Positions 8,020-16,800 of a stretch of 32,265 nucleotides of DNA are shown one piece after another; position 1 is the stretch's first letter; every line of letters starts with the position of its first letter. The notes below the pieces were generated by a model. The model was not told the DNA's origin, ran no database searches, and saw only the letters and a list, made by a program, of their open reading frames with translations. The DNA comes from an uncultured Ulvibacter sp. (lineage in GTDB: Bacteria; Bacteroidota; Bacteroidia; Flavobacteriales; Flavobacteriaceae), in assembly GCA_938041335.1 (NCBI GenBank), contig CALIAF010000019.1:1-32265 (forward strand). Reading direction: 5' to 3'. A program made the translations under genes and the position numbers.

Positions 8020-8370
8020 ATGGAAACAAAACAAAAAAGTACAAAAGAAGCAACAATAGGCGAGGGAAAAACAATGGCAATGATTTCCTATTTAACCATT
8101 ATAGGGTTAGTCATCGCATTTGTTATGAACAACGAAAAAAAGAATGAATTTGCGAGCTATCATATCAGGCAATCATTAGGCTTGGCATTATTAGCAATAG
8201 CGCTAATGGTTATTAATATCATACCAATATTAGGGTGGATTGTAAGTTTTTTGGGCTTTTTTGTAATCCTATTTCTATGGATTAAAGGAGTAATAAATGC
8301 TTCTAATTCAAAAATGATTCCATTGCCATTTATTGGTAAAAAATCTGAAGAATGGTTTAGGAACGTTTAA
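8020..8370 (+). CDS. DUF4870-family small membrane protein
   Basis: The 116-aa protein has a hydrophilic N-terminus (METKQKSTKEATIGEGKT) and three hydrophobic segments (about MISYLTIIGLVIAFVM, LALLAIALMVINIIPILGWI, LGFFVILFLWIKGVI). The pattern of a short helix, then a conserved FASYHIRQSLGL loop, two further helices and a C-terminal PLPFIG motif matches DUF4870 (Tic20-like) proteins. This family is widespread in bacteria and has no firmly assigned function. Here it is a single-gene cassette between promoter site 4 and the terminator at 8474, and the only inner-membrane protein in the plus-strand part of the locus. A link between it and the exported proteins is suggested only by shared control. 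Confidence 0.85.
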   Translation: METKQKSTKEATIGEGKTMAMISYLTIIGLVIAFVMNNEKKNEFASYHIRQSLGLALLAIALMVINIIPILGWIVSFLGFFVILFLWIKGVINASNSKMIPLPFIGKKSEEWFRNV

Positions 8371-8473
8371 GGATTAAATCTAAATCATTAAGATTATTTT
8401 TGAACAGTAAATATAGCCGGTGTTAATTAGTCATATGAAGTAAACCCAGAAGAGTTAGTTTTTATAGTGTTTG

Positions 8474-8504
8474 AACCCTTGATGACCATCGTCGAGGGTT
8501 TTTT
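8474..8504 (+). terminator. Rho-independent terminator after the DUF4870 gene
   Basis: AACCCTTGA (8474-8482) pairs with TCGAGGGTT (8492-8500), with one G-T wobble and a 9-base loop. Six T follow, to 8504. Confidence 0.8.
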
Positions 8505-8566
8505 GTTTCAAATTTACGCGTGTATCTATCAGTAAATGAGACCTTGAAAATTAAAGTAAAAAGAAA

Positions 8567-8598
8567 TGTTAACATATTAAAATTCTTGAGGACAAAGA
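8567..8598 (+). promoter_or_regulatory. Putative ECF sigma promoter, site 5 (TGTTAACAT-16-ACAAAGA)
   Basis: TGTTAACAT at 8567-8575, 16 bases ending GAGG, ACAAAGA at 8592-8598. It has the most divergent -10 of the six, with A in place of T at the third position. It would start transcription of the large four-gene operon. Confidence 0.7.
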
Positions 8599-8657
8599 GA
8601 AGACTATTCACTCTTGTTCCAAAATTCTATTCATGAGGGTGGGTTATTTCTAAAAAT

Positions 8658-11600
8658 ATGTTCACCATGAATAACACAATATTTAAAATAATAGCAAGCG
8701 TTTTTTTAGTAGTTATATGTACTACTTGTACTAAAAACAGTGATGAGCCAACATCAGACGCTACCAGTATTGAACTACTTTCCGGAGATAACCAAACAGC
8801 ACCAGCAGGTACGCTTTTAGAAAATCCAATTGAGGTTTTAGTAAAAGACCAATTTGATAATGCTTTTGCAGAAACCATAGTAAATTTTTCGGTTATAGAA
8901 GGGTCAGTTTCTTCTGCTTCAGCTAAGACAGATGCCAGAGGAATTGCAAGTGTCAACTGGACTCTAGGTACAAGTACAGGTGAACAAAATTTATCTATTA
9001 CAGCATTTCAAACTGATGGTGAGACACCATTATTAAATGCCCCCCTTATTGTAAATGCGAATGTAGACACAGAACAACAAGAAGCCAATAGTTTAGCCTT
9101 GGTTTCTGGAAACAATCAAACCGGATTAGTAAACAGTGCTTTAGAAGAGCCAATAGTTGTTATTGTCAAAGATGTAGATGACAATCCTTTGTCAGGAGTA
9201 TCAGTAACTGTTTTGGTCAATGATGGCTCGGTAAATTCCAGTGTGATAACTACAGATGTTAATGCCCTTGCAACTATTAATTGGACATTAGGCGATACAG
9301 AAGGCGTACAAACCATTTCGATAATTAGTTTTAAGCCAGATGGCACAACACCATTAACAGGTTCTCCATTAACCATAACAGCAAATGGAACTACTGTTCC
9401 TGCCGTAGCTGAAACTTTGGAATTGGTGTCAGGTGATAACCAAACAGGTATGGTAAGCACCATGTTGGCAAACCCAATAATTGTTAGAGTATTAGATCAA
9501 TTTGAAAACCCATTCGCTGGGGCAACTGTCAATTTCACACCTGATGGTGCTGAATCACCTTTTACTATAACTACAGATGCTGGTGGTCTTGCAACTTATA
9601 ATTGGACATTGACGGACTTAGTCAGCACTCAAAACTTGAAAGTCCAGAGTTTAAAACCAGACGGCACAACTCCGCTTACTGGTTCACCTCTTACAATAAC
9701 CGCTAATGGAACTTCTGTTCCCGCTACGCCAGAAACTTTAGAATTGGTATCCGGAGATAATCAAACTGGAACTGTAAATACTGTTTTGGCAAACCTTGTT
9801 ATCGTGAGAGTTTTAGATCAGTTTGATAATCCATTTGCTGGGGCAACAGTCAATGTATTAGTCAATGACGGTTCTGTTTCTTCTAGTTCAATAACTACGG
9901 ATGCCAATGGTCTTGCCTCTATCAATTGGACTTTAGGTCATGTTATAGGAGCCCAAATGATCTCAATCGAGAGCTTTAAGCTTGATGGGACACCATTAAC
10001 GGGCTCCATATTAGTTATAACGGCGAATGGAACACTCGTTGCTGCGACAGCTGAAAGTTTAGAATTAGTATCCGGAGATAACCAAACAGGAACTGTAAAT
10101 GCAGCCTTGGAAAATCCTGTTATCGTAAGAGTATTGGATCAGTTTGATAATCCATTTGCAGGTGCAACTGTCAATATTCTGGTCAATGATGGTTCAGTAG
10201 CTTCTAGTTCAATAACTACGAATGCCAATGGTCTCGCAACTATAAATTGGACATTGGGTGCAACAGTAGGCACACAGACAATATCAGTAATGAGTGTAAA
10301 AGCAAATGGCACGACACCACTAACAGGCTCGCCATTAACAATAACCGCAAATGGGATTTCTATTCCTGCTGCCGCAGAAATTTTAGAATTAGTATCTGGA
10401 AATAACCAATCAGGAACAGTAAATACGACTTTGGCAAACCCCGTTATCGTGCGAGTTCTCGATCAGTTTAACAATCCGTTTATTGGTGCAGAAGTTAATA
10501 TTCTGGTCAATGATGGTTCTGTTTCTTCAACTTCAATAACTACGAATGCCAATGGTCTCGCAACTATAAATTGGACATTGGGCGCAAACGTAGGCACTCA
10601 GACAATATCTGTATTGAGTTTAAAAGCAGATGGCACGACACCATTATTAGGTTCTCCTTTAACGATAACTGCAAATGGGATTTCTATTCCTGCTGCGGCT
10701 GAAAGTTTAGAATTGGTTTCTGGTGATAATCAAACAGGAACGGCAGGCACTTCTTTAGCAAATCCTGTCATCGTACGAGTACTCGATCAGTTTAACAATC
10801 CATTCGTCGGGGCCAGCGTCGAATTTACACCAGATGGCGCTGAATCGCCATCTATTCGTATCACCGATTCCAACGGTCTTGCAAGTTATAATTGGACATT
10901 AACAGGCTTGGTCAACACCCAAAATTTGGAAGTGGAGAGTTTTAAACCAGATGGCACAAGTCCATTATCAGGCTCACCATTCGTCGCAACAGCAACTGGC
11001 ACCGCAGCAATAGGAGCAGATATTTTATTAGAAATTTCTGGAAACAACCAAACAGGAACAGTAAATGCCGCTTTAGCAAACCCTGTTGTAGTTAGAGTTC
11101 TAGATCAATTTGAAAATCCTTTTGCAGGGGCAACGGTAACTGTTTTGGTTAACGATGGTACTGTAGCTTCTAGCTCGTTAACTACAGATACCAATGGTTT
11201 CGCAACCATTAATTGGACACTAGGGAATACAATAGGTACCCAAACCATTTCGGTAATGAGCTTTAAACCAAATGGTACAACACCATTAACCGGCTCACCA
11301 TTAACAATAATAGCAAATGCTAGTGCAGCGATAGGAGCAGACATTTTACAGGAAGTTTCTGGCGGAAGTCAACAAGGATTTATCAATACAACCTTAGCAA
11401 ACCCGATTGTTATTAGAGTATTAGATCAGTTTGAAAATCCATTTGCAGGAGCAACGGTATTCTTCACACCAAGCAATGGTTCTGTTTCTAATCAAACGGT
11501 AGTAACCAATAGCAATGGAGAAGCACAAACAACATGGACATTAGGATCAGAAGTAACAGATCAACTATTAACTGTGACTGGATTTAAACCCGATGGCACA

Positions 11601-12119
11601 ACACCGCTTAGCGGATCGCCTTTATCGTTTTTTGTAAGTGCACAAGCACCATTAGCAATTGGAGATTTTCATGAAGGTGGAGTAATCTTTTATTTGGATA
11701 ATTCTGGAGAAAGCGGATTAGTGTGTGCTACAAGCAATCAAGCCGACAATGTCCCTTGGGGATGCGGAGGAACATTAATTTCTGGAGCAGGTGGAACCAC
11801 CTTAGGTACAGGTGCACAGAATACACTAGATATTATTTCTGGTTGCTTAGAAAGTTTAATAGCAGCAGAATGGTGCTCTAGTCTGACATTAAATGGGTTT
11901 AATGATTGGTTTCTACCCTCACAAGATGAATTGAATCAAATGTTTAATAATAAGGCTGCTATTGATGCTACATCTGTATTATTTGGTGGTACGGCTCTCA
12001 ATACTAATTTCTATTGGAGTTCTACGCAAATAAATGCAAATCAAGCCTGGGGCTATAATGTGTTTGGTGATGATTTTAAGAACAATTCTTATGCTGTAAG
12101 AGCAGTAAGGTCATTTTAA
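8658..12119 (+). CDS. Surface lipoprotein with nine Big-1-like repeats and a C-terminal DUF1566/Lcl-like domain
   Basis: The 1153-aa protein can start at ATG 8658 or 8667. Either gives a lipoprotein-like signal ending in VVICTTC, with one of two cysteines as the anchor. Residues about 38-990 hold nine tandem Ig-like repeats of roughly 105 residues, each starting near LELVSGDNQTGTVN and containing VRVLDQFDNPFAGATV, then TTDANGLATINWTLG, then KPDGTTPLTGSPL. This is the Big-1 pattern of invasin/intimin-type adhesins, in which N-G-x-A-x-x-x-W/L is a hallmark. Residues about 995-1153 (GGVIFYLD, GCGGTLISGAGGTTLGTGAQ, NGFNDWFLPSQDELN, YWSST, VRAVRSF) match the DUF1566/Lcl C-terminal domain of many Bacteroidota surface proteins. 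No T9SS C-terminal signal was seen. The beta-barrel gene follows 3 bases downstream. I infer an adhesive or filament-like stalk on the cell surface. Confidence 0.85.
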   Translation: MFTMNNTIFKIIASVFLVVICTTCTKNSDEPTSDATSIELLSGDNQTAPAGTLLENPIEVLVKDQFDNAFAETIVNFSVIEGSVSSASAKTDARGIASVNWTLGTSTGEQNLSITAFQTDGETPLLNAPLIVNANVDTEQQEANSLALVSGNNQTGLVNSALEEPIVVIVKDVDDNPLSGVSVTVLVNDGSVNSSVITTDVNALATINWTLGDTEGVQTISIISFKPDGTTPLTGSPLTITANGTTVPAVAETLELVSGDNQTGMVSTMLANPIIVRVLDQFENPFAGATVNFTPDGAESPFTITTDAGGLATYNWTLTDLVSTQNLKVQSLKPDGTTPLTGSPLTITANGTSVPATPETLELVSGDNQTGTVNTVLANLVIVRVLDQFDNPFAGATVNVLVNDGSVSSSSITTDANGLASINWTLGHVIGAQMISIESFKLDGTPLTGSILVITANGTLVAATAESLELVSGDNQTGTVNAALENPVIVRVLDQFDNPFAGATVNILVNDGSVASSSITTNANGLATINWTLGATVGTQTISVMSVKANGTTPLTGSPLTITANGISIPAAAEILELVSGNNQSGTVNTTLANPVIVRVLDQFNNPFIGAEVNILVNDGSVSSTSITTNANGLATINWTLGANVGTQTISVLSLKADGTTPLLGSPLTITANGISIPAAAESLELVSGDNQTGTAGTSLANPVIVRVLDQFNNPFVGASVEFTPDGAESPSIRITDSNGLASYNWTLTGLVNTQNLEVESFKPDGTSPLSGSPFVATATGTAAIGADILLEISGNNQTGTVNAALANPVVVRVLDQFENPFAGATVTVLVNDGTVASSSLTTDTNGFATINWTLGNTIGTQTISVMSFKPNGTTPLTGSPLTIIANASAAIGADILQEVSGGSQQGFINTTLANPIVIRVLDQFENPFAGATVFFTPSNGSVSNQTVVTNSNGEAQTTWTLGSEVTDQLLTVTGFKPDGTTPLSGSPLSFFVSAQAPLAIGDFHEGGVIFYLDNSGESGLVCATSNQADNVPWGCGGTLISGAGGTTLGTGAQNTLDIISGCLESLIAAEWCSSLTLNGFNDWFLPSQDELNQMFNNKAAIDATSVLFGGTALNTNFYWSSTQINANQAWGYNVFGDDFKNNSYAVRAVRSF
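8769..11640 (+). repeat. Tandem array of nine Big-1-like coding repeats (period about 320 bases)
   Basis: Unit starts lie near 8772, 9094, 9418, 9738, 10058, 10382, 10706, 11024 and 11345. Two sequence types are visible. Units 2, 4, 5, 6 and 8 carry LVNDGSV and INWTLG. Units 3 and 7 carry FTPDGAESP and YNWTLT. Units 1 and 9 are more divergent. The inner units are very similar to each other at the DNA level. Confidence 0.9.
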
Positions 12120-12122
12120 ATT

Positions 12123-13814
12123 ATGAAACTAAAAATGAATACACACACTAAAATCGTACTCCTTGTTTTGTGCTTTGCTTTTTTTAATAAAGTACAGGCG
12201 CAAAACGTGGGAGGGTTCAAAAAACAAAAACCATTTGAATTTACAGGTAGTTTTTCTATTGGGGCAAGTTTTTATGGTACCTCTAAAGAAAATAGTACTA
12301 GAGCACCTTCTTCTTATGTGTTAAACGGAACCCCAACCATGGCGATATATGGTATTCAAATTCCACTTTCATTTGCGTACAGCGACAAACAGCTTTCGTA
12401 TGCGAAACCTTTTCAACGTTATGGTGCAAGTCCATATTATAAATGGGTAAAACTCCATTTAGGGCATCGAAACTTGAATTTCTCGCAGTATTCTTTAGCA
12501 GGTCAAACCTTCTTAGGTGCTGGAGTAGAATTAACCCCCGGAAAATTTAATTTTTTAGCGTTCTATGGAAAATTTGAAAATATTTTCGCGACCCGAGACC
12601 CTTTTGAATTAGGAGGCTTACCACTGGAGACTTATGATAGAAAAGGATATGGAGTTAAAATGGGGTATGGGGATGAAAAAGCAAGTTTTGATTTAAGCTT
12701 TTTAAAAGTAGAAGACCAATCCGAATCTTCCGGTATAATAGCAATCGATACGTTAGGCGTAAGACCCAAAGAAAATATTGTTATTAGCCCAAGTATTCAT
12801 TTTATATTTTTTGAGAAACTTAGTATTGAAGGTACCATAGCAGCAAGTGTACTTACACATAATAAAAATGCAAGTGCGGGTATTTTAGATGATGATACTA
12901 TTGATAAATTTTCTTCTATTATAGCTGTAAATCAATCCACCAAACTTGCTCTTGCGGGCGATGCTTCTGCAAATATAAATCTTGAAAAAGGGAGTTTTGG
13001 GGTCAAATACCAGCGTATAGAACCGCTATATGAATCCTTGGGATTATATGGTATAACTAATGATTTTGAAAACTATACAATCAATGGTGAAGTTAGTTTT
13101 TTTAAAAAGCGTGTTCGCGTAAGTGTTTCTCAAGGGTATCAGAAAAATAACTTAACCAAAATAAGACAAGTAACAGATTTGAGAAAAATTGGCTCATATA
13201 ATGTTAGTCTCTCCTTAGAAAATGGTCTAAATGTAAATGCGCAATATGCTAATTTTCAGAACAATCAAGAGGCTGGTTATGTTGAGGTTAATGATACCAT
13301 TCGGTTGGCATTAGTTAGTAAAAATGGAAGCATAAGCTCGTCGTATCGATGGAAACAAAAAAAGAAAGAACAATCAGTTTCATTGTTTGTTGGGGCTCAA
13401 AATTTCAAAGATTTAAACCCTTTAAACAATCTCTCTTTTGATAATCAAAATATGAATGGAAGTTTAAATTATCGCATAAACATGAAACCTTTATATTTTT
13501 CTATACGCGGAGGACTTACATATACAGCTCATGAATCTAATACACGGCAAACCAATAGATACGGTATTTCTATCGGTGCCAGTAAGAAAGTATTTGATGA
13601 ACGATTACAGGTAAAGCTTGGCTTCTCTCTTCAGAAAAGTGAGGTAGATAAGCTAAATGATGGTTTTGTATATAGAGGTCATGTGGGCTTAAGTCAGCAA
13701 TTAAATGATAAGAACACGATTGCATTACGAGCGAGTATTATTGATAGAAACTCCATTATTAAAGAAGCTTATACTGATTATAGAGCTCGTTTTAGCTATT
13801 CATTCAGGTTTTAA
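12123..13814 (+). CDS. Outer-membrane beta-barrel protein
   Basis: The 563-aa protein carries a signal peptide (MKLKMNTHTKIVLLVLCFAF, cleavage after VQAQ); ATG 12135 is an equally possible start. The mature sequence is a long series of alternating polar/aromatic strands (FEFTGSFSIGASFYG, KFNFLAFYGKFENIF, YGVKMGYGDEKASFDLSFLK, GSFGVKYQRIEPLY, LYFSIRGGLTYTAHES). It ends in YRARFSYSFRF with a terminal phenylalanine, the classic outer-membrane protein ending recognised by the BAM machinery. No plug or TonB box was seen, so it is not a typical TonB-dependent receptor. It lies 3 bases after the Big-1 lipoprotein and 30 bases before the 1748-aa protein, so it is probably co-transcribed with them. 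I infer a membrane anchor or export pore for its neighbours. Confidence 0.8.
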   Translation: MKLKMNTHTKIVLLVLCFAFFNKVQAQNVGGFKKQKPFEFTGSFSIGASFYGTSKENSTRAPSSYVLNGTPTMAIYGIQIPLSFAYSDKQLSYAKPFQRYGASPYYKWVKLHLGHRNLNFSQYSLAGQTFLGAGVELTPGKFNFLAFYGKFENIFATRDPFELGGLPLETYDRKGYGVKMGYGDEKASFDLSFLKVEDQSESSGIIAIDTLGVRPKENIVISPSIHFIFFEKLSIEGTIAASVLTHNKNASAGILDDDTIDKFSSIIAVNQSTKLALAGDASANINLEKGSFGVKYQRIEPLYESLGLYGITNDFENYTINGEVSFFKKRVRVSVSQGYQKNNLTKIRQVTDLRKIGSYNVSLSLENGLNVNAQYANFQNNQEAGYVEVNDTIRLALVSKNGSISSSYRWKQKKKEQSVSLFVGAQNFKDLNPLNNLSFDNQNMNGSLNYRINMKPLYFSIRGGLTYTAHESNTRQTNRYGISIGASKKVFDERLQVKLGFSLQKSEVDKLNDGFVYRGHVGLSQQLNDKNTIALRASIIDRNSIIKEAYTDYRARFSYSFRF

Positions 13815-13844
13815 GAGAGCTATATAAAATTTAAAAAGGAACAA

Positions 13845-16800
13845 ATGAAAAATAAAATTCTAAGTACCATCTTATTTATCATCGTAGCAATAAGTGCTGG
13901 GCAGGCACAAGAAGTAAATGTTAATTTACGAGTTAGCCCTCCTTTTGATTTAGGTTTAGATGGGTTAACGAATCAGCTTTTGGCAACCGTAAGTAATACC
14001 AATTTTGAAGAGGAATTGACTGATGTTAATTTTAGATTAGAGCTGTATGGTCCAAAGGGATTACGCATTTCTAGCTTACGCGTCTTTAATGACGATTTAG
14101 ATTTAGCGCCAGGTGAAGTACGTTCTTTTATCGGTGGTGATTGGGAAGGGCTTTACGGTGCGACAGATTTATTAATTCTCCCGCCAGGAGAAAAACAACG
14201 CATTATTGACACACAAACATTTAGAGATGGTTCATATAAAATATGCCTGACAGCTTATAGTACAAGTACTGGTCAGCAACTCTCAGGAGGCGTGCCATCA
14301 GATTGTGATGATTTTACAGTTGAGGTGCCTGATCCTCCCAAAATTGTTTTTCCACATGCCAATACTGAAATTTCAAATGAGACTGGAGCATTACAAGTAA
14401 ATTGGTTTCAAGCCTTTCTAAAGTCTAGTCCATCATATACACTTGAAATTATTGATGCCTCAGATTTCCCACATTCAGCATTTGCTGTTGAAGAAACCTT
14501 TGAACGTGCAGAAACTGTATTTTTAGAAGAGGACATTAGCGCCTTTTCTTTTACTGTGGAAGATGTTGATTGGGAAGAGGGTCACGAGTATGAGATACGA
14601 GTAACTGCAAGCCTTGGCAGAAATGAAGGAGTTCTTTACGAGTATAAGCTTCATAGTCGCCCAGTGCGAATCAGTTTTGAAGGCAACGCGGTTGTAGCAG
14701 ATGCCTTTGTTCCAGATACTAAAGAAGATAAAGAGTTACCTGAAATAGAAGAAGAAATTGCTGAGCCAGAAGATGTTGTGGTTGAGGCTGAAACACAAGA
14801 GCCAACTGAAACAACTGAACCCCCAAATACTGAAGAACCAGCACCGTCGGTTGTAGTCGTAGCTCCCGCGAGCGATGTGCCAGGTACGGTCGCCGTAAAT
14901 GATACTATTCGTGTTGGTACAAACGGTGAGTTTGAACTTATTCTAACGGAACTAACAGGAACAAAATCGGCCTACGATGGAAAAGGAACAGTATTTATAG
15001 ATTGGTTACAGGCAAGAGTCAATGTATCCTTTAAGAAAATAACGATAGCCGAAGATAAACGAATCCTTACCGGAAAAGTAATTGCAGATTTAAATGAGAA
15101 TCCACCAACATACCCAACAGATTGGGGCTTAGAAGTAATAACAAATAATTCTTGGACAAATAATATGGCTGGCGATGTCATAGATTGGGCCGAAGGGGTA
15201 AGTGGCCAAGAAGTACCCTATAAAAACCTAAATGAATTTGCTACACCACTAAGCATGCCATTTGGTTTAAATTTTGATGCAGAGAATAAATTGGTGTTAA
15301 CCGAAATGTTTTTTGATAAAGACAAATCTCAATTCAACATTATAGCGGCAAAGTCTACATCTTTAGATTGGGGAGAACCGCAGACTGTAGGTTTCATAGC
15401 AAAGGAGGTTAAATTTCACCCCGCCAGTATTGAGCCTACTCCAAAGCGTTTAGAATTGGTTGCTAATGTATCTATTGAAAATACAGACCTTAATACCTCG
15501 TATACCTTCATTGCACCTGTTGATGCTAGAGCGGGTTGTTATATAGAATGGGGTGAAAATGGCTTTTCAAAATTTGGTTTAGAATTAGAAAGTGAATTGT
15601 CTAGAGCGTGGTTAGTTCCATTAAAAGATGACAACCCTGATCGGGTAAAAGTTACCCTTACGGCAGAAGGTGCAGGTTGGGATGATTTATTATTTACAGG
15701 AAATTTAGAGCCGTCAATAATAGTAGGTTCGGGAGGCATTGAAATTGCGGCAACAAATATTTCGTATGATATGTCAGATGTTTTAAATCCTACCGGCATT
15801 ACCTTCCCAACAAATTATCAAGGAGAAACAAGTGCAGAGTTTAGAGGTTTTTATGCCAAAAATGCGAAGCTAAAGTTACCTGAAGCATGGGAAACATCAT
15901 CAAATGGTGCATTAGAAATAGATGTCACCAATATGATTGTTGATAATATGGGCGTGACCATGAATGCTGATGCCACCAATGTAGCCGATTTTAGCACCAC
16001 AAGTGTGGTTGATATGGCGGCTAGTGTAGATAAGGTGCATGTAGAAATAATTGCTAATTCACTTACCGAAGCAACTATTGAAGGTAAAGTTGCACTGCCA
16101 ATTTCTGATGTCACCGAAATTAAAGACGACTCTAAAATTGACTATTCAGCTTCTTTACATATTGTTTCAAATAATCAAAAAGACAAATCTAATTTTCAGT
16201 TAAAATTGAATCCAACTGAAAATCAAGAAATTGATTTTGATTTAATAAACTCAAAATTCAAAATAGACAATACCTCAAATATTGTTGCTTATGTAGGTGA
16301 AGATAAAAAAACGTTCGATGCGGACTTGTCAGGGAGTGTTGATATTGGAGAGATAGAGGTAGGACCACTTTCATTGAACTCTTATGGTATGAAGGTAGAG
16401 CACTTAAATTTTGGGTATGATTCTAGTCCTAATGGTGGTTTTACATTTAATAAGTCCAAAAAAATGACTTGGAGTAAAAGTAGCCCGCAAAAATATTTAG
16501 CTACAGAATCTTCAGACAAGGGTTTTTCATTGTCTTTTCTTTCCATAGATTATGAAGACAAAACAAAAGAAGCAGGAGAAGTAATGAGAGGTGCATTGCT
16601 AATAGAAACACAAGTTGTTCTCTCTGATAATATTGGAGGAGCAGGCACAATAGCCATCACAAGCGCCATCAAAAAAGACAATAATAGTTTGGTGAAATTT
16701 AAACCAGTTTATGTGAAAACGGCTTTAGATTCACTTGCTGTAAATGCAGAGTTAAGTGCAGTAGATATTGTCGGACATGTAAAAATAAGAGATGGAGACC

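Larger units (their letters stand above)
8436..8600 (+). repeat. Terminator-plus-promoter module, copy 3
   Basis: This 287-base gap (8371-8657) has no gene. It contains the exact 19-base string shared with copy 1 (8454-8472), the best-formed terminator hairpin of the three, the TTTGTTTCAAATTT string shared with copy 2 (8502-8515) and promoter site 5. Confidence 0.75.

Noticed and set aside
9116-9463. Antisense open frames under the Big-1 repeats (also 8627-8956, 11105-11344)
   Set aside because: They recur with the repeat and mirror its codons on the opposite strand; no signal, promoter or plausible protein content.
8769-11640. CRISPR-like or mobile tandem array
   Set aside because: The ~320-base period is in frame, and each unit encodes an Ig-like domain; there are no short spacers.
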